DNA of 22,613 nucleotides from Methanoregula sp. UBA64 (GTDB taxonomy: Archaea; Halobacteriota; Methanomicrobia; Methanomicrobiales; Methanospirillaceae), in NCBI RefSeq assembly GCF_002502735.1, contig NZ_DAQC01000010.1:1388-24000 (forward strand). Direction: 5' to 3'. Below, piece after piece: positions 20,422 to 22,613 of this stretch. How positions within the stretch are numbered: the first letter of the stretch is position 1; each line of letters opens with the position of its first letter. A program made the translations under genes and the position numbers. A model generated the notes under the pieces. The model was not told the origin of the DNA. It saw only the letters and a program-made list of their open reading frames with translations, and did not search any database.

Positions 20422-22344
20422 TTACGGCCGGGGCTGCTGCTGGGTGGCGCAGTGGAATGTCCCGGAGCCTTCGACCATTGCCCGGGCGTCGACACCGACG
20501 ACTTCCCTCCCCGGGAAGAGTTTTCTTAGGATGGCCAGGGCCTTTTCGTCGTTCGGATCGTTAAAGACCGGCACGACCACGACGGTTGTCCCGATATAGA
20601 AGTTGGTGTAACTGGCCGGGTAGCGCTCGCCGTCGAAAACCACCGGGGCTGGCATCGGGAGTTTTACCACCGTGAGCGGATTGTTCTCCTGGTCGGTTGC
20701 TTTCTGGAGGATCTCGTAGTTCTCGTGCAGGGCTGCGTAGTTCTCGTCGCCCGTGTTCTCCTCGTACGCACAGACCACGGTCGTGGGCGAGACAAACCGT
20801 GCAACATCGTCCACGTGGCCGTCGGTATCGTCCCCCGCGATCCCCCGGTTCAGCCAGAGGATCTTTGTGGCCCCGAGGTATTCACGGAGATAACTCTCGA
20901 TATCGTCCTTGGAGAGCGAGGGGTTGCGGTTTTTGTTTAAGAGGCAGGACCGGGTGGTCAGGATCGTGCCGCGGCCGTTCGTGTCGATCGAGCCTCCTTC
21001 GAGGATGATGCCCGGGGAGAAGACCGGGAGATCGAGCCAGCGGTTCATGTCGCCCGGCACACGGCCGTCGGCGATCTGGTCCTCGTACTTTTCGCCCCAG
21101 GCATTGAAGTTCCACCGGACCAGGGCCGCTTTTTTGAGGGCGGGGTTGGTGACAAAGGTCGGGCCGTAGTCCCGTATCCAGACATCCGAGTAGGAGATTG
21201 TCCTGATGGTGACCCGGTCGAGCTCCACGCCCGCGGCCCGGAGCCGGGCTTTGACCATCCGGTTGGTCATGGGGTTTGGGACAAAGAGCTCGACATGTTC
21301 CGAGAGGGTGATTGCCGCGATGAACCGGACATACCCGTCCTCGACCTCTTTTAGGTGCGGGAAGGTGTTCTTGTTGTGCGGCCACGAGAGCCAGACTGCG
21401 TCGTGGGGCTCCCATTCGGCGGGCATGAAGTACCCCAGTTTCCGCGGGGTGTCCCCTTTCCGCGGGATCGGTGCGGTTGCGTCGTGCTCCGGCACCCGCG
21501 AACAGACCGAGGTATAGGTATCCGGCCGGCGGTTCCGGAAGAACCCCCAGGAGTCCCGGATGGCGGCGTTCATGCTGATGTCGATGGTCGCCATGACCGT
21601 CTCGTCGCCCTCCCCGGCGTGGCCGAGGATCTTCCCGAACGCATCGCAGACAAACGATCCGCCGAAGAACCGGATATTGCCCTCCGTTCCGGCCCGGTTG
21701 ACCGCGGCGACATGCACGCTGTTTGCGATCGCATGGCTGCGCTGGATCAGCTCCCAGGCCTCCTGCCAGTCGCCCTCCCCGGGCGGGTTCTCGCAGAGGT
21801 TCCCGATTGCCGTCGGGTAAAAGATGATGTCCGCACCGTCGAGGGCAACCGAGCGGGCCGCCTCGGGGAACCACTGGTCGTAGCAGATCAAAACGGCGAT
21901 CCGGCCGTACCGGGTATCGTGCACGGCATAGTGCTCCCCGGGATAGAAGTAGCATTTCTCAAAGAACCCCGGGTCCTCGGGGATATGGATCTTGTAATAC
22001 GGGGCGTGAAGGCTGCCGTCGGCGTCGATGACAACCGCAGCGTTCCGGAACTTCCCGTCGTCGCCTGTCGTAAATACCGGGACGATGATGACCGCCTCGT
22101 ACTGGCGTGCGAGCCGGGCAAACGCCTGCGTGGACTCTCCCGGTATGGCCTCGGCTAATGCCGGGTCGGGTTTTCCAATCTGCTGGGGGAAGTACCGGGA
22201 ACGAAAGAGCTCCGGCAGGCAGACGATCTTTGCCCCGTCCTGTAATGCACGTTCGACACGCCCGAGTGCCTTTGCGAGGTTCTCTTTGGGGTCCGGCCCA
22301 ATCTCCATCTGGACGAGGGCCAGGCTCAGTGTCGGACTGTCCAT
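20422..22344 (-). CDS. Fused N-carbamoylputrescine amidase (AguB-like) and agmatine deiminase (AguA-like)
   Basis: This 640-residue two-domain enzyme has an N-terminal nitrilase-family amidase (about 1-287) with the Glu45, Lys118, Cys154 triad (LPELF, YYKIHIP, LICYDQW), matching N-carbamoylputrescine amidase. The C-terminal agmatine deiminase domain (about 303-640) has WEPHDAVWLSWPHN, IRDYGPTF, GDDTDGHVDD (His510) and the catalytic Cys632 in GTFHCATQQQPRP. Together they would turn agmatine into putrescine, CO2 and two ammonia, with the intermediate made and used on one polypeptide. The two activities are usually encoded by separate genes (aguB, aguA). ATG 22344 is preferred because AAGGAG at 22360-22355 is 10 nt away; ATGs at 22350 and 22353 are closer than usual. 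Both active sites look intact. Confidence 0.93.
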   Translation of the reverse strand: MDSPTLSLALVQMEIGPDPKENLAKALGRVERALQDGAKIVCLPELFRSRYFPQQIGKPDPALAEAIPGESTQAFARLARQYEAVIIVPVFTTGDDGKFRNAAVVIDADGSLHAPYYKIHIPEDPGFFEKCYFYPGEHYAVHDTRYGRIAVLICYDQWFPEAARSVALDGADIIFYPTAIGNLCENPPGEGDWQEAWELIQRSHAIANSVHVAAVNRAGTEGNIRFFGGSFVCDAFGKILGHAGEGDETVMATIDISMNAAIRDSWGFFRNRRPDTYTSVCSRVPEHDATAPIPRKGDTPRKLGYFMPAEWEPHDAVWLSWPHNKNTFPHLKEVEDGYVRFIAAITLSEHVELFVPNPMTNRMVKARLRAAGVELDRVTIRTISYSDVWIRDYGPTFVTNPALKKAALVRWNFNAWGEKYEDQIADGRVPGDMNRWLDLPVFSPGIILEGGSIDTNGRGTILTTRSCLLNKNRNPSLSKDDIESYLREYLGATKILWLNRGIAGDDTDGHVDDVARFVSPTTVVCAYEENTGDENYAALHENYEILQKATDQENNPLTVVKLPMPAPVVFDGERYPASYTNFYIGTTVVVVPVFNDPNDEKALAILRKLFPGREVVGVDARAMVEGSGTFHCATQQQPRP

Positions 22345-22501
22345 GTGCATCATGCTCCTTGCTTCTAGAGCGTTATTGCTCCATCAATATCATGCTTCGC
22401 AAAGATGGCTAATCTGGGCAGGGGAGAGGAAACGGGGGGAAGAATTCGGGAATTAGTGAGAGCTCCGGCGGTGACGGGGAAAGAATGGAAAAAACCGGGG
22501 T

Positions 22502-22513
22502 AAAAAAGGAAAA
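22502..22513 (-). terminator. T-rich run after the right-edge gene
   Basis: TTTTCCTTTTTT on the minus strand lies 6 nt after the stop at 22520, a likely terminator. The 22345-22501 stretch between this gene and the agmatine fusion shows no gene. Confidence 0.4.
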
Positions 22514-22519
22514 GGGTCC

Positions 22520-22613
22520 TTACCGGGGTTTGAACCTCCTGGTGTAAACAAAGTACCCGAGCGCGGCAAGAATAACAATAACGATCGTGGCGATACCGGG
22601 CATGCCCAGCACA
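22520..22613 (-). CDS. C-terminal membrane anchor of a partial protein (start off the right edge)
   Basis: Only about 30 C-terminal residues are visible. They read VLGMPG, then a hydrophobic helix (IATIVIVILAALGYFVY), then a basic tail TRRFKPR before TAA. A helix ending in an Arg-rich tail at the extreme C-terminus is typical of archaeal surface proteins anchored by, or sorted through, their C-terminus (PGF-CTERM-like signals). It could equally be any tail-anchored protein. The main domain is outside the window, so no function is given. Confidence 0.5.
   Translation of the reverse strand, partial: VLGMPGIATIVIVILAALGYFVYTRRFKPR

Noticed and set aside
20882..21955. 357-codon minus-strand open frame within the agmatine fusion gene
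   Set aside because: It is another frame of the same strand inside a gene whose catalytic residues are all in the longer frame. The product is Arg-rich and domain-free.
1..22613. tRNA, rRNA or insertion-sequence genes
   Set aside because: I saw no cloverleaf, rRNA stretch or transposase anywhere in the window on either strand, although a covariance-model search was not possible here.

Overview
The window comes from a hydrogenotrophic methanogenic archaeon, most likely Methanomicrobiales (Methanoregula-like). The evidence is an fwdF-hdrC-hdrB unit, ftr, the methanogen-only protein family 'methanogenesis marker 11', a full set of aks-type coenzyme B genes, and archaeal TATA-box promoters with poly-T terminators. 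Most of the DNA is GC-rich. One gene (14128-15228) is strikingly AT-rich and looks acquired.

Layout. (a) 1-2053, minus strand: core methanogenesis genes fwdF, hdrC and hdrB (cut by the left edge). A small cysteine-bearing ORF lies just upstream. (b) 2555-3439: ftr, with an AT-rich inverted repeat in its promoter. (c) 3550-12162: a nine-gene plus-strand operon in which every gene overlaps or abuts the next. It encodes an MM11 paralogue, MM11, a radical SAM protein, an IorA-like TPP enzyme, homocitrate synthase (AksA), homoaconitase large and small subunits (AksD, AksE), a Cys-rich unknown protein and homoisocitrate dehydrogenase (AksF). (d) 12203-13361, minus strand: a small DUF457-type membrane protein and a YkgJ-type CxxCC protein. 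(e) 13362-14127: non-coding DNA with G/C-run palindromic repeats and hairpins. (f) 14128-15228: the AT-rich orphan HsdR_N nuclease-like gene. (g) 15418-17858: a UPF0316 membrane protein with an apparent ACG start, MsrB, MntP and a stand-alone RNase III domain protein. (h) 17779-22613, minus strand: a CorA-like protein without a visible GMN motif, an MFS transporter, a fused N-carbamoylputrescine amidase-agmatine deiminase, and the C-terminal tail of a membrane-anchored protein at the right edge.

How it works together. Regions a and b handle the first CO2-reduction steps (formylmethanofuran formation, formyl transfer) and heterodisulfide reduction, which are linked by electron bifurcation. The operon in c carries the 2-oxoacid chain-elongation enzymes (AksA, AksD/E, AksF) that make 2-oxosuberate for coenzyme B, a substrate of methyl-CoM reductase and of Hdr. 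The later steps of coenzyme B synthesis (decarboxylation, thiol introduction, joining to phosphothreonine) lacked assigned enzymes as far as I know. This operon adds a TPP enzyme, a radical SAM enzyme, two related DDTD (TiaS-kinase-like) proteins and a Cys-rich protein to the chain-elongation set. It is therefore a strong candidate for the missing half of that pathway, and it is the main finding here.
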